This document shows positions 10,590 through 19,010 of a stretch of 64,000 nucleotides of DNA, in pieces (position 1 is the first letter of the stretch; each line of letters opens with the position of its first letter). The stretch is from positions 620,001-684,000 of the forward strand of contig NZ_CP146986.1 of the NCBI RefSeq assembly GCF_037126175.1. The letters are read 5' to 3'. The notes under the pieces were generated by a model, which had not been told where the DNA came from, made no database searches, and worked only from the letters and a program-made list of their open reading frames with translations. This DNA comes from Pseudomonas sp. RSB 5.4 (GTDB lineage Bacteria > Pseudomonadota > Gammaproteobacteria > Pseudomonadales > Pseudomonadaceae). The translations under genes were made by a program, and so were the position numbers.

Positions 10590-11462
10590 TTACGCAAGGC
10601 TCTCGCGCACCATATCGAGAAACGTCGCCACCACCCGCCGCGAACTCTGCTCACGCAAGCACACCAGCGTCTCGGTCAATCGCCGGGTGCAATCGGTAAT
10701 CGGCAACGCGCAGACTCGCGAATCCGCGCCAAACTCCGCCGCCGACACCACCCCCACACCAATTCCCACCACCACCGCCTCACGCGCGGCTTCCCGGCCC
10801 TCGACCTGAATCGCCGGGCGAATACGGAACCCGGCGCGGGCCATTTCTTCTTCCAGGGTCTGCCGGGTCACCGAGCCGTGTTCGCGCAGCACCAGCGGCG
10901 TGTCGTCGAGATCGGCCAGGCAGATCGACTCACGCTCGGCCCACGGGTGATGGCGCGAAACGAACGCCACCATCGGGTCGTTGCGCAGTGGCACGCACAG
11001 CAGGCGCTCATCAGTGACATCGCGCCCGAGCAGCGCCAGATCGGCCTGATAGTTGAACAGGCGAAACAGCGATTCATCGGTGTTGCCGGTTTCGATCTTC
11101 ACGCTGATCCCCGGGTAGCGCTCGCAAAACCGCGCGATCTGCGGCAGCACATGCACCGGCGCATCCACTGCCAGAATCAGGCTGCCGGTTTGCAAGGCCC
11201 GGGAATCCTGCAGCAACTCCTGTGCCTCAGCCTCGATCACAAACAGCCGTTGGGTAATCGCCAGCAGACGCTCACCGAGATCGGTCAGGCGCACCGAACG
11301 CTTGTTGCGGTGAAACAGCAACACGCCAAAGCGTTCCTCGAGTTTGCGCACCTGGTCGGAAATCGCCGGTTGTGTGAGAAAAAGCCGTTCGGCGGCTTTG
11401 GTGAAGCTTCCGTGGACAGCCACGGCGTGAAAGGCTTTGAGCTGGGCGTGGGACACCGACAT
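10590..11462 (-). CDS. LysR-family transcriptional regulator
   Basis: 290 aa. N-terminal HTH (FHAVAVHGSFTKAAERLFLTQPAISDQVRKLE) and a LysR substrate domain. Similar in its start and layout to the LysR at 9608 (FxAVAxxGSFTxAAxRLFxxQPA), so the two may be paralogues with related effectors. Divergent from the transporter/oxidoreductase pair at 11733-14520, its likely targets. A clean T-N11-A box lies 42-54 bp before its start, suggesting autoregulation. Confidence 0.87.
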   Translation of the reverse strand: MSVSHAQLKAFHAVAVHGSFTKAAERLFLTQPAISDQVRKLEERFGVLLFHRNKRSVRLTDLGERLLAITQRLFVIEAEAQELLQDSRALQTGSLILAVDAPVHVLPQIARFCERYPGISVKIETGNTDESLFRLFNYQADLALLGRDVTDERLLCVPLRNDPMVAFVSRHHPWAERESICLADLDDTPLVLREHGSVTRQTLEEEMARAGFRIRPAIQVEGREAAREAVVVGIGVGVVSAAEFGADSRVCALPITDCTRRLTETLVCLREQSSRRVVATFLDMVRESLA

Positions 11463-11503
11463 GCAGCCTCCAGTAACAAGCTGAGCTTATGTGTGAAATA
11501 CGA

Positions 11504-11516
11504 TAAATCGATTTTA
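11504..11516. promoter_or_regulatory. LysR box (T-N11-A)
   Basis: TAAATCGATTTTA, containing the perfect palindrome AAATCGATTT. Placed about 42-54 bp upstream of the LysR start at 11462, as expected for an autoregulatory recognition site. Confidence 0.6.
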
Positions 11517-11551
11517 TTTATTAAACAGTAATTGCTTTGATCCGCTCACGC

Positions 11552-11648
11552 CATCGCTGCCTGTCTGTTCGGACAGCAGGGTTGGCGATGAGCCTGTGCG
11601 TGCAACAACAGGACTCATCTGACCGCTATCGCCATCAGGGATGGGGCG
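11552..11648 (+). promoter_or_regulatory. Structured leader with three hairpins, two mutually exclusive
   Basis: Hairpin 1: CATCGC 11552-11557 with GCGATG 11585-11590, inner CTGTC/GACAG. Hairpin 2: GATGAGCCTGT 11587-11597 with ACAGG-A-CTCATC 11608-11619. They share GATG 11587-11590 and cannot both form. Hairpin 3: CGCCATC 11630-11636 with GATGG-GG-CG 11640-11648. The transporter ATG is 84 bp further on. Could be an attenuator or ligand-responsive leader; it matches no riboswitch class I can name. Confidence 0.4.
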
Positions 11649-11732
11649 CTGGCGCCGTGCTCAACAATAAAAAACACAGGCGTTTACTTAACGATTCTGC
11701 CGGCACACTCACACCCTGAGGTCAGAACCACA

Positions 11733-13058
11733 ATGAACAAGCACATCGGCACCATTGCGCGTTGGCGCATGCAGATTTTCGCTATCACCTGGCTCGCGTA
11801 CGCCGCTTTCTATTTCACCCGCAAAGCGTTTTCGGTGGCCAAACTGGGCATCGCCGAAGACCCGACGTTCATGCTCGACAAGATGGCCATGGCCAACCTC
11901 GATGCGATCTATCTGGCGGCCTACGCCATCGGCCAATTCACCTGGGGCATGCTCGCCGACCGCTTTGGCCCAAGGGTTGTGGTGCTCGGCGGGCTGTTGA
12001 TTTCCGCGGGTGCGGCACTGGTGATGGGCAGCTTCGCCACGCTGCCGATCTTCGCCACTTGCATGTTGATTCAGGGCCTGGCGCAGTCCACTGGCTGGTC
12101 CGGGCTGTGCAAGAACCTCGGCAGTTTCTTCCCCGCCGAACAGCGTGGGCGGGTACTCGGTCTGTGGAGTTCCTGCTACGCGTTTGGCGGTCTGGTGGCC
12201 TCGCCGTTCGCCGGCTGGTGGGCGTATACGCTGATGGGCACCTGGCACGCGGCGTTCATTTCCAGTGCGGCGGTAGTGGCGGCGGTGGCGGTGCTGTTCT
12301 TTATATTCCAGCGCAACAAACCGGAAGACGTCGGCTTGCCAGCGGTGGAGCCGGAGCCGGAATTGAGTGCGGCAGAGACCGAAGCCAACAGCAAACTCAG
12401 CGTCTGGGAGCCGTTGAAGGAAATCCTGCGCAATCGCACGGTGCTGGTGCTGGGCCTGGCTTATTTCATGCTGAAACCGGCGCGCTACGCGATTCTGCTG
12501 TGGGGCCCGGTGATTGTCTTCGAACAGATGCCCAGTGTCGGCAAGGTCGGCGCGGCGATCATTCCCACCTCGTTCGAACTGGCCGGTCTGCTCGGGCCGA
12601 TCATGATCGGCATGGCCTCGGACAAACTGTTCGGCGCCCGGCGCATGCCGGCCTGCGTCCTCAGCCTGCTGGCCCTGACCGTGACGTTGGCGCTGTTCAT
12701 GGGCGCGTTGCACACCGGCAGCGTGATGCTGGTGGTGGCGCTGCTGTTTGTCATGGGCCTGACCCTGTACGGGCCGGACTCGATGATCAGCGGCGCGGCG
12801 GCGATCGACTTCGGCAAGGCCAAGGCCGGTGCCACCGCGGCCGGTTTCGTCAACGGCTGCGGCTCGGTCGGCGCAGTGCTCGGCGGATTGCTGCCGGGCT
12901 ACTTCGATTCGGTGACGGTGTTCATCGTCTTCGCCGGCTGCGCATTGTTCTCGGCGCTGGTGCTGATTCCGCACTGGAACAGCCGCCCGGTCGGGGTGAT
13001 GGAACCGCGCGCGTCCATCCCCAATTGCCCGCTGACCATCAAACCCCTGCGTAACTGA
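11733..13058 (+). CDS. MFS transporter, organophosphate antiporter (GlpT/UhpT-like) type
   Basis: 441 aa, about 12 membrane helices. The N-terminus MQIFAITWLAYAAFYFTRKAF matches the OPA family signature shared by GlpT, UhpT and UhpC, which exchange phosphorylated organic molecules for phosphate. A hydrophilic loop at about 190-220 separates the two six-helix halves. It is followed at 70 bp by an FAD oxidoreductase and preceded by a divergent LysR gene, 2 kb from phnW-phnX. I infer an organophosphonate substrate such as AEP or an N-methylated form; glycerol-3-phosphate or another phosphate ester is possible. Confidence 0.8.
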   Translation: MNKHIGTIARWRMQIFAITWLAYAAFYFTRKAFSVAKLGIAEDPTFMLDKMAMANLDAIYLAAYAIGQFTWGMLADRFGPRVVVLGGLLISAGAALVMGSFATLPIFATCMLIQGLAQSTGWSGLCKNLGSFFPAEQRGRVLGLWSSCYAFGGLVASPFAGWWAYTLMGTWHAAFISSAAVVAAVAVLFFIFQRNKPEDVGLPAVEPEPELSAAETEANSKLSVWEPLKEILRNRTVLVLGLAYFMLKPARYAILLWGPVIVFEQMPSVGKVGAAIIPTSFELAGLLGPIMIGMASDKLFGARRMPACVLSLLALTVTLALFMGALHTGSVMLVVALLFVMGLTLYGPDSMISGAAAIDFGKAKAGATAAGFVNGCGSVGAVLGGLLPGYFDSVTVFIVFAGCALFSALVLIPHWNSRPVGVMEPRASIPNCPLTIKPLRN

Positions 13059-13128
13059 AACCCTTGCCTCGCGGCCTGCTGCGGCGCTCGCGGCAGGCTG
13101 TATCGTGGCCATCTGACTGGAGAATCCC

Positions 13129-14520
13129 ATGCGACCGTTTTGGCTCGAACAGGCCTTGCAGGCCGATCCATCCGCAACGTGCCTACCGCTGCAAGGCGAA
13201 GTGCGCACCGACGTGTGCATCGTCGGCGGCGGCTACACCGGGTTGTGGACGGCAATCATGCTCAAGCAGCAGAACCCTGAACTCGATGTGCTGCTGATCG
13301 AAGCCGACATCTGCGGCGCCGGTGCCAGCGGGCGCAACGGCGGTTGTGCGTTGTCGTGGTCAGCCAAGTATTTCACCCTCGAGCGGCTGTTCGGCGTCGA
13401 GGAGGCGGTACGTCTGGTCAAGGAATCCGAGCGCAGCATCCACGCCATCGGCGCGTTCTGCGAACAGTACGGCGTCGAGGCCGATTACCGTATCGACGGC
13501 ACGCTGTACACCGCTACAAACAAGGCGCAGGTCGGCTCGACTGACGCAGTGATCGCGGCGCTGGAGCGGCAGGGCATCAACTCGTTCAGCCAGCGGCCGG
13601 TGGCCGATGTGCAGCGCATGGCCGGTTCCAGCAAGCACCTGGAGGGCTGGTTCTCGCCGGCAGCTGCCAGTGTGCAACCGGGCAAACTGGTGCGCGGCCT
13701 GCGCCGGGTGGCGTTGCAGCTCGGCGTGAAGATCCATGAAAACACTGCGATGACCGGCCTGGAAGAAGGTCGCCCGGCGCGTATTCACACCGCCGGCGGC
13801 AGTGTGATTGCTGACCGGGTGGTGCTTGCGATGAACGCGTGGATGGCCCGCGCGTTCCCGCAGTTCGAGCGCAGCGTGGCGATTGTTTCCAGCGACATGC
13901 TGATCACCGAGCCACGCCCGGATCTGTTGCAGGACATCGGTTTGACCAGCGGCGTCACGGTGCTCGATTCGCGGATTTTCGTGCACTACTACCACAACAC
14001 GCCGGACGGCCGGATCATGCTTGGCAAGGGGGGTAACACCTTCGCTTTTGGTGGGCGGATGTTGCCGGTGTTTGATCAGCCGTCGCCCTATGCGGATTTG
14101 CTCAAGCGCAGCCTTGGGGAGTTTTTTCCGGCGTTTGCCGAGGTCAAGGTCGATGCGACCTGGAATGGGCCGTCGGATCGCTCGGTGACCGGGTTGCCGT
14201 TTTTTGGCCAGATGAGTGCCAGTGGCAATGTGTTTTATGGTTTTGGTTATTCCGGCAGTGGTGTCGGGCCGTGTCACATGGGCGGGCAGATTCTCGCTTC
14301 GTTGGTGCAGGGGCTTGATAACCCTTGGACCCGTTCGCCATTGGTGAATGGGCCGCTGGGGTATTTTCCGCCGGAGCCGATTCGTTATCTGGGGTCGTTG
14401 ATGGTGCGTAATGCGATTCGGCGCAAGGAGCGGGCTGAGGATCATGGGCGGCGGCCGCGGCATCTGGATGTGCGGTTGGCGAGGTTTGCGGCGGCGGCGG
14501 GGAAGGCTGACAAGGGGTGA
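13129..14520 (+). CDS. FAD-dependent amine oxidoreductase (DAO family), phosphonate-linked candidate
   Basis: 463 aa. N-terminal Rossmann FAD motif VCIVGGGYTGLWTA (about residues 26-39) and GAGASGRNGGCALSW, as in D-amino-acid-oxidase/PuuB-type enzymes; C-terminal GYSGSGVGPCHMGGQ closes the FAD site. TGGAGAATCCC precedes the ATG. Such proteins recur beside AEP genes, where PbfC and PbfD type enzymes oxidise AEP or N-methyl-AEP to phosphonoacetaldehyde; that would feed PhnX. This is inferred from context; PuuB-like polyamine or amino-acid oxidation is the alternative. Codons in the last 150 are richer in T-ending triplets than in the first two thirds. Confidence 0.72.
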   Translation: MRPFWLEQALQADPSATCLPLQGEVRTDVCIVGGGYTGLWTAIMLKQQNPELDVLLIEADICGAGASGRNGGCALSWSAKYFTLERLFGVEEAVRLVKESERSIHAIGAFCEQYGVEADYRIDGTLYTATNKAQVGSTDAVIAALERQGINSFSQRPVADVQRMAGSSKHLEGWFSPAAASVQPGKLVRGLRRVALQLGVKIHENTAMTGLEEGRPARIHTAGGSVIADRVVLAMNAWMARAFPQFERSVAIVSSDMLITEPRPDLLQDIGLTSGVTVLDSRIFVHYYHNTPDGRIMLGKGGNTFAFGGRMLPVFDQPSPYADLLKRSLGEFFPAFAEVKVDATWNGPSDRSVTGLPFFGQMSASGNVFYGFGYSGSGVGPCHMGGQILASLVQGLDNPWTRSPLVNGPLGYFPPEPIRYLGSLMVRNAIRRKERAEDHGRRPRHLDVRLARFAAAAGKADKG

Positions 14521-14534
14521 TTGGGGGGCTTTGA

Positions 14535-14870
14535 TTTATGGGGGCATATCCGTTGTTGCGGTAACGGCCTCCTAAGGTTCCGCCCTTACGGCGGGTCACT
14601 TTTGGCAAACGCCCCAAAAGTAACCAAAAGGTCTATGCCCTGACGTTCGGCCCTCGCCTGGGCTCGGGTTCCTTCGCTCCGGGATTCATCCGGGGGGCAG
14701 CGCCTACGGTTTGCTTCGCTGCACCTCCTCTCGCTGTGTTTGGCTGCGCCAAACGGTCGCTGCGCTCCCACCCCCGGATAAATCCCTCCACTCAGCCTGC
14801 CGACGGGCCCTGAGATCAAAAGCTTTACTCGAGCTAACGCTCATTGTGTTAAGTGGGGCGGCTTCGCCGC
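14535..14870. repeat. Non-coding repeat island of a type common in Pseudomonas
   Basis: No convincing gene lies between 14521 and 15046. The stretch has internal symmetry: CCGCCCTTACGGCGGG near 14580, and CACTTTTGGcaaacgcCCCAAAAGT near 14597-14620. Several short high-GC frames on the minus strand are not credible proteins. I recall near-identical text between many Pseudomonas genes, where it is often mis-annotated as small hypothetical proteins; copy number was not checked. Confidence 0.55.
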
Positions 14871-14892
14871 ATGCGGGGCACGCTCTCTGAGC

Positions 14893-14989
14893 TGTAGGAG
14901 CCAGCCTGCTGGCGATGGCGGCCTGACAGCCGACCATTCTCTAACTGAACAGACTTATTCCCACTGTAGGAGTGAGCCTGCTCGCGATA
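14893..14989 (+). repeat. Two direct type C REP units
   Basis: TGTAGGAGCCAGCCTGCTGG at 14893 and TGTAGGAGTGAGCCTGCTCG at 14965, same orientation, 72 bp apart. Confidence 0.75.
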
Positions 14990-15046
14990 GCAACCTTCCA
15001 GCCAACCAGGTTCCGGCCGCTGTACTCATTTCAATCTCTGCGGCGC

Positions 15047-16432
15047 TTACGGATCGGCGCCATGGAGCAGCCAATCGAGCAACAGGCTGCTGTCGCGCGG
15101 TGGCGGCGTTTGGGTCGGTGGCGCGGGCCGCGGGTTGGCGAGGCAGAGGATCGGTCGATCCGGGTCGCTGTCGAGGAAGCTCACCCACACTTCACTGCCG
15201 GCGCGGGGTAACTGGTGGGCGGCGAGTTGGCCGGCGCCGGTCAGCGCGATCGGCAGCCACAGGCATGCAGACTCAGCGGTCTGCGTCGGCCAGAGGCTGA
15301 CGCCGATGCGCCCGCGATCGTCCAGTGGCGCTGGCTGGCCGGGCGATCCCAGCACTTGCGCCAGGTGATAGCCGCCGATGTTCGGACGTGGCTGTGCCAG
15401 AGGCGGGCGGAAATCGCTCGACCAAGGCAGGGCAGTAAAGTCGTTTTGGTAGCGATGCACACCCGTAGTCGGATCAAGAATCGAAGGGTGCTGACCTTGA
15501 TGGTGCAGTTCGGTGATCAGCCATTGTTCGTTGAAGGCATTGATCGGGTGCCCGCTGATCTGCAGCAGATGGCCGCTGCGCAGTGCACTGCAATCGCAGC
15601 TGCCCCGGATCGTGCGCGACTGGCAGCGTTGGCGCTGCAGGTGACGACGGCTGCGTTGTTCGGCGTGGCGCTGTTCGCCCGACAGGTTCAACGGTGTGAG
15701 CGCGGGCACGGGGTGGTTGGCCGCGTCTGCGGCGCTGATCTCCTGGCCCCGGTTGCGAATGCTGTGCGCGGCCATGACGGGTGTCGCGTCATGGCGTTGC
15801 AACAGGGTGCTGATGCGCGGTGGCGGCGTGTCGTCGGTCACGGCAAACGGCACGGGCAATGGTTCCTGCGGCAGGCTCAGGTTGTCATCGGCAAACACCA
15901 CGACATGCCCCTGCGGGCGATGTTCGAAGTGATAGTGAATGCCTTCCTCCTCACACAGTCGTTGCATGAAGGCCAGGTCGCTTTCCTCGAACTGAAGGCA
16001 AAATTCCCTTGGTGGGTATTGGCCGACGCTCATCTCGATCCGGTAACTGTCCGCCGGCAGTTCATGTTCGCCGAGCAATTGCGCGAGGATCGTCGGCACA
16101 CTCGCTTGCACGAAGACCCGGCGCCGCGGCGACTGCTCCAGACTCAGCAGATGCGGGACCAGCGTCAGCCGGTAGCCGATACGGTGGCTGGCGCGATGTT
16201 CGCAACTGACGCTGTGGATCAGGCCATGAATCCCGTGATCGACGCCCAGACGCAGGAACGCCGGTTGGCGCAGCAGGCTTCCCGGCGGCAGGGCGGGGGC
16301 CAGGCCGATCACGTCAATCTCGAAACGAAAAGGCTGATTCAGTGCCTCCTTGCCGCTGAAACGCAGCACCGGCAGGCACAGTTGGCCGTCACTCAGGGTC
16401 AGGGTGAAAGGGCTTTCCTTGTCATTGAGCAT
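15047..16432 (-). CDS. vgrG: Short orphan VgrG-like (TssI) type VI secretion tip protein
   Basis: 461 aa, against 600-1000 for most VgrG. Has the gp27-like head (FRFEIDVIGLAP... and FEESDLAFMQRLCEEEGIHYHFEH) and the gp5 OB-fold (GRIGVSLWPTQT...SEVWVSFLDSDPDRPILCLAN), then ends after about 25 Pro-rich residues. The triangular beta-helix needle and any C-terminal effector are missing, and no tss gene, PAAR or effector/immunity pair adjoins it. It may cap a spike with a separate PAAR partner or be a remnant. No frameshift is needed to explain the length: the frame ends in a normal TAA. Confidence 0.8.
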   Translation of the reverse strand: MLNDKESPFTLTLSDGQLCLPVLRFSGKEALNQPFRFEIDVIGLAPALPPGSLLRQPAFLRLGVDHGIHGLIHSVSCEHRASHRIGYRLTLVPHLLSLEQSPRRRVFVQASVPTILAQLLGEHELPADSYRIEMSVGQYPPREFCLQFEESDLAFMQRLCEEEGIHYHFEHRPQGHVVVFADDNLSLPQEPLPVPFAVTDDTPPPRISTLLQRHDATPVMAAHSIRNRGQEISAADAANHPVPALTPLNLSGEQRHAEQRSRRHLQRQRCQSRTIRGSCDCSALRSGHLLQISGHPINAFNEQWLITELHHQGQHPSILDPTTGVHRYQNDFTALPWSSDFRPPLAQPRPNIGGYHLAQVLGSPGQPAPLDDRGRIGVSLWPTQTAESACLWLPIALTGAGQLAAHQLPRAGSEVWVSFLDSDPDRPILCLANPRPAPPTQTPPPRDSSLLLDWLLHGADP

Positions 16433-16653
16433 TCGTACGGGCTCTGTGGGGCAATACGGACGGCAGAGGGTACGAAAACGCGAGCACGAATGGTCATGGC
16501 TAGTGTGGTTTTCAGAATCGCCCTACAAGGTGTGGTGAAGATGTCGATTCAACAATGAATATTTTTGGTCGATTGCCAACTTTAGGCCGTATAAACTTGG
16601 CGCCACGCGTCGGCCAATAGATGTCTCGGCGCCACAGATCAAGAGAGTGAGTA

Positions 16654-17358
16654 ATGGGCGCACAGTGGAAGGTTAAACACAAAGAAGCGGCAGCCAACGC
16701 CAAGGGCAAGATCTTCGGCAAACTGGTGAAAGAAATCACCATCGCTGCCCGCAACGGTGCCGATACCGCCACCAACGCACACCTGCGTCTGGTGGTCGAA
16801 CAGGCCAAGAAAGCTTCGATGCCCAAGGAAACCCTGGACCGCGCCATCAAGAAAGGCGCCGGCCTGCTGGGCGAAACCGTGCAGTACCACCGCGTGACGT
16901 ACGAAGGTTTCGCGCCGCATCAGGTTCCGTTGATCGTCGAGTGCGTCACCGACAACATCAACCGCACCGTCGCAGAAATTCGCGTGGCCTTCCGTAAGGG
17001 CCAACTGGGTGCTTCCGGTTCGGTGGCCTGGGATTTCAACCACGTCGGCATGATCGAAGCTGCGCCGGACACCCCGGACGCCGATCCGGAAATGGCCGCG
17101 ATCGAGGCCGGTGCCCAGGACTTCGAACCGGGCGAAGAGGGCGCGACCCTGTTCCTGACCGATCCGACCGACCTCGACGCCGTACAGAAGGCCCTGCCTG
17201 AGCAAGGTTTCACTGTGCTGTCGGCCAAACTCGGCTACCAGCCGAAGAACCCGGTCAGCGGCCTGAGTGCCGAGCAGATGGCTGAAGTTGAAGCGTTCCT
17301 GGAAGGCCTCGACAACCATGACGATGTGCAGGACATGTTTGTTGGTCTGGCGGGCTGA
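16654..17358 (+). CDS. YebC/TACO1-family protein, YeeN-like paralogue
   Basis: 234 aa. Begins [28 protein letters not shown] rather than the MAGHSKWANIKHRK of classical YebC/PmpR, and stands alone rather than next to ruvC, so it is the YeeN-type second copy. Conserved family features: [28 protein letters not shown] and [11 protein letters not shown]. Family members have been described both as DNA-binding regulators and, for TACO1/YebC, as factors that help ribosomes through difficult (proline-rich) stretches; which applies here is unknown. The ATG follows GAGAGTGAGTA. Confidence 0.9.
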   Translation: MGAQWKVKHKEAAANAKGKIFGKLVKEITIAARNGADTATNAHLRLVVEQAKKASMPKETLDRAIKKGAGLLGETVQYHRVTYEGFAPHQVPLIVECVTDNINRTVAEIRVAFRKGQLGASGSVAWDFNHVGMIEAAPDTPDADPEMAAIEAGAQDFEPGEEGATLFLTDPTDLDAVQKALPEQGFTVLSAKLGYQPKNPVSGLSAEQMAEVEAFLEGLDNHDDVQDMFVGLAG

Positions 17359-17375
17359 TCTGTTGCAAAGATAAC

Positions 17376-17468
17376 TGTGGCGAGGGAGCTTGCTCCCGCT
17401 CGGCTGCCCAGCAGTCGTTGTTTTTGGGACGGCTTTGCCGTCCAGCGTGAGCAAGCGCCCTCGCCACA
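17376..17468. repeat. REP pair, type B (degenerate right arm)
   Basis: TGTGGCGAGGGAGCTTGCTC on the left; right arm reads GTGAGCAAGCGCCCTCGCCACA, with two changes from the perfect inverse. Contains GGACGGCTTTGCCGTCC, a second small hairpin. Confidence 0.85.
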
Positions 17469-17481
17469 GGATTTGCGTCAG

Positions 17482-18795
17482 TTACAGCTTTTCCAGCACC
17501 TCGATCACTTCGCTGAACCCCGGTCGCGCCAGCACATCCGGCTGACAGCAACGCTGTTCCAGCGCTTGCAGCCGCTCGCGCCGCTCATCGCTCAACCCTG
17601 AGTCGATGCGCGCCAGCAATTCCCCGAGCAGAATCCCGAACGCCCGCACTTCGATGCGTTGCAGCGCCCGGGTTTCCGGGTTGTCGGTGGTGGCATGGAA
17701 CGACGCCGCGCCGAAATCCCCCAGCAAGCAATCGCCCTGATCGTTCAACAGAATGTTGTGGCCGTAGAGATCGCCGTGGGTGATGCCCTGTTGATGCAGG
17801 TGTTCAGCCGCCGAAGCGATGCCTCGGGCAATGTTCAACGCCACCTCTTCACTGAACCGGCAATCCTCGGCATACACATCCCGCGAGCAACTGGCCAGGC
17901 TTGGCAATGCCGCGAGGTTACGGAAGCTCGGATCGATCAGTTGCATCACCAGGCCATGTTGGCCGTCAGGATGATCGTGAATGCGGCCCTCCACGCGAAT
18001 CAGGTTCGGGTGCAGGCCGGCGGTGATGCAGGCGTTCATCTCGTGCAGCGGCGACCCGTCGCTGGTCATTTCACCTTTATAGAGCTTCACTGCGACCGCC
18101 ACCTGCGAGCCGTCGGCGCGCTGCCACAATGCCCGGGAAATCACCCCCGAAGCGCCTTCGCCCAAGCGTTGCTCCAGACGCAGCGCCGACCAGTCGATCA
18201 GCGGCGTGGCTTCCAGCGCGGCGGCGTCGGCTTCGGTTTCCAGCGGATTACCGGCATAGGCCAGCCAGGTCAGGCTTGGCAGGGTCAGCAACCATTGCGG
18301 CAGTTCGCGCAAGCGGTTGGCGGCGATGCGGATCAGCTCCAGACGGTGACATTGGCTCATGGAGGCTGGCAGCGTTTGCAGGCGATTGCCGGCCAGCAGC
18401 AGTTTTTGCAGGTAAGGACGCTCACCCAGTTCGGTCGGCAGGGTTTCGATGCAGTTGTCGGTCAGGATCAACCAGCGCAGCAGCGGCGGCAGTGCTGCGC
18501 CCGGCACGTGGCTGATGCGGTTGGCCTTGAAGCCGATCATCGTCAGCGCCGTGCATTGGCCGACACAGGCTGGTACCTCGGTGAAGTGGTTGTCCGAGCA
18601 GAACAGAATGCGCATTCGGGTCAGGCGATGCAGGTCGTCGGGCAGGCTGCTCAAGGCATTGCCGCTGAGGTTGAGTACCTCCAGCGTGTCGGCCAGCTCG
18701 AAAATTTCGCGGGGAAACTCGGTCAGACCGCAAGACAGATCAAGCCGGGTAATGCCCGACAACTCGCCGGCGCGCAATTGAGCAAGGGTGTGCAT
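17482..18795 (-). CDS. Leucine-rich-repeat protein kinase
   Basis: 437 aa from ATG at 18795 (an 18-residue longer frame to 18849 exists; neither start has a clear ribosome site). Residues about 14-185 form seven or eight LRR units of the L-x-x-L-x-L-x-x-N-x-L type. From about 208 a Ser/Thr-kinase-like domain follows: glycine loop LGEGASGVIS, Lys237 in VAVAVKLYK, catalytic HGDLYGHN (D342, N347) and DFG at 360-362, so the active residues are present. No signal peptide or membrane segment, so cytoplasmic. LRR-kinase fusions are unusual in bacteria but recur in pseudomonads. Substrate unknown. Confidence 0.85.
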   Translation of the reverse strand: MHTLAQLRAGELSGITRLDLSCGLTEFPREIFELADTLEVLNLSGNALSSLPDDLHRLTRMRILFCSDNHFTEVPACVGQCTALTMIGFKANRISHVPGAALPPLLRWLILTDNCIETLPTELGERPYLQKLLLAGNRLQTLPASMSQCHRLELIRIAANRLRELPQWLLTLPSLTWLAYAGNPLETEADAAALEATPLIDWSALRLEQRLGEGASGVISRALWQRADGSQVAVAVKLYKGEMTSDGSPLHEMNACITAGLHPNLIRVEGRIHDHPDGQHGLVMQLIDPSFRNLAALPSLASCSRDVYAEDCRFSEEVALNIARGIASAAEHLHQQGITHGDLYGHNILLNDQGDCLLGDFGAASFHATTDNPETRALQRIEVRAFGILLGELLARIDSGLSDERRERLQALEQRCCQPDVLARPGFSEVIEVLEKL

Positions 18796-18906
18796 GTAGG
18801 TGTTCACTGTCCAGGGAAAGAAGCGCCGAGCGCTCGGAATGGGCGACATGATAGCGGCAAAGCCGGAATTTGCACTGATCTGAACCTGGACAACACCCTG
18901 ATCCTC

Positions 18907-18994
18907 GGTGGGAGCGGGCTTGCTCGCGAAGGCGTCCTGTCAATCAGTGATTTGTCAGAGACACTCCGCTTTCGCGAGCAAGCCCGCTCCCACA
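18907..18994. repeat. REP pair (REPIN), type A
   Basis: Type A inverted pair in the 215-bp gap between the kinase and zapE-like genes; left unit has a C-to-G change at its outer end. Confidence 0.9.
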
Positions 18995-19010
18995 ATGGTG
19001 ATCAATGGGC

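Noticed and set aside
11709..13220. 503-aa minus frame opposite the MFS gene
   Set aside because: Shadow; composition rich in His/Gln/Arg and no motif, while the plus frame has clear membrane helices.
14144..14937. Several small minus frames across the repeat island
   Set aside because: Overlap a repeat; Arg/Pro-rich, no ribosome sites; typical false calls.
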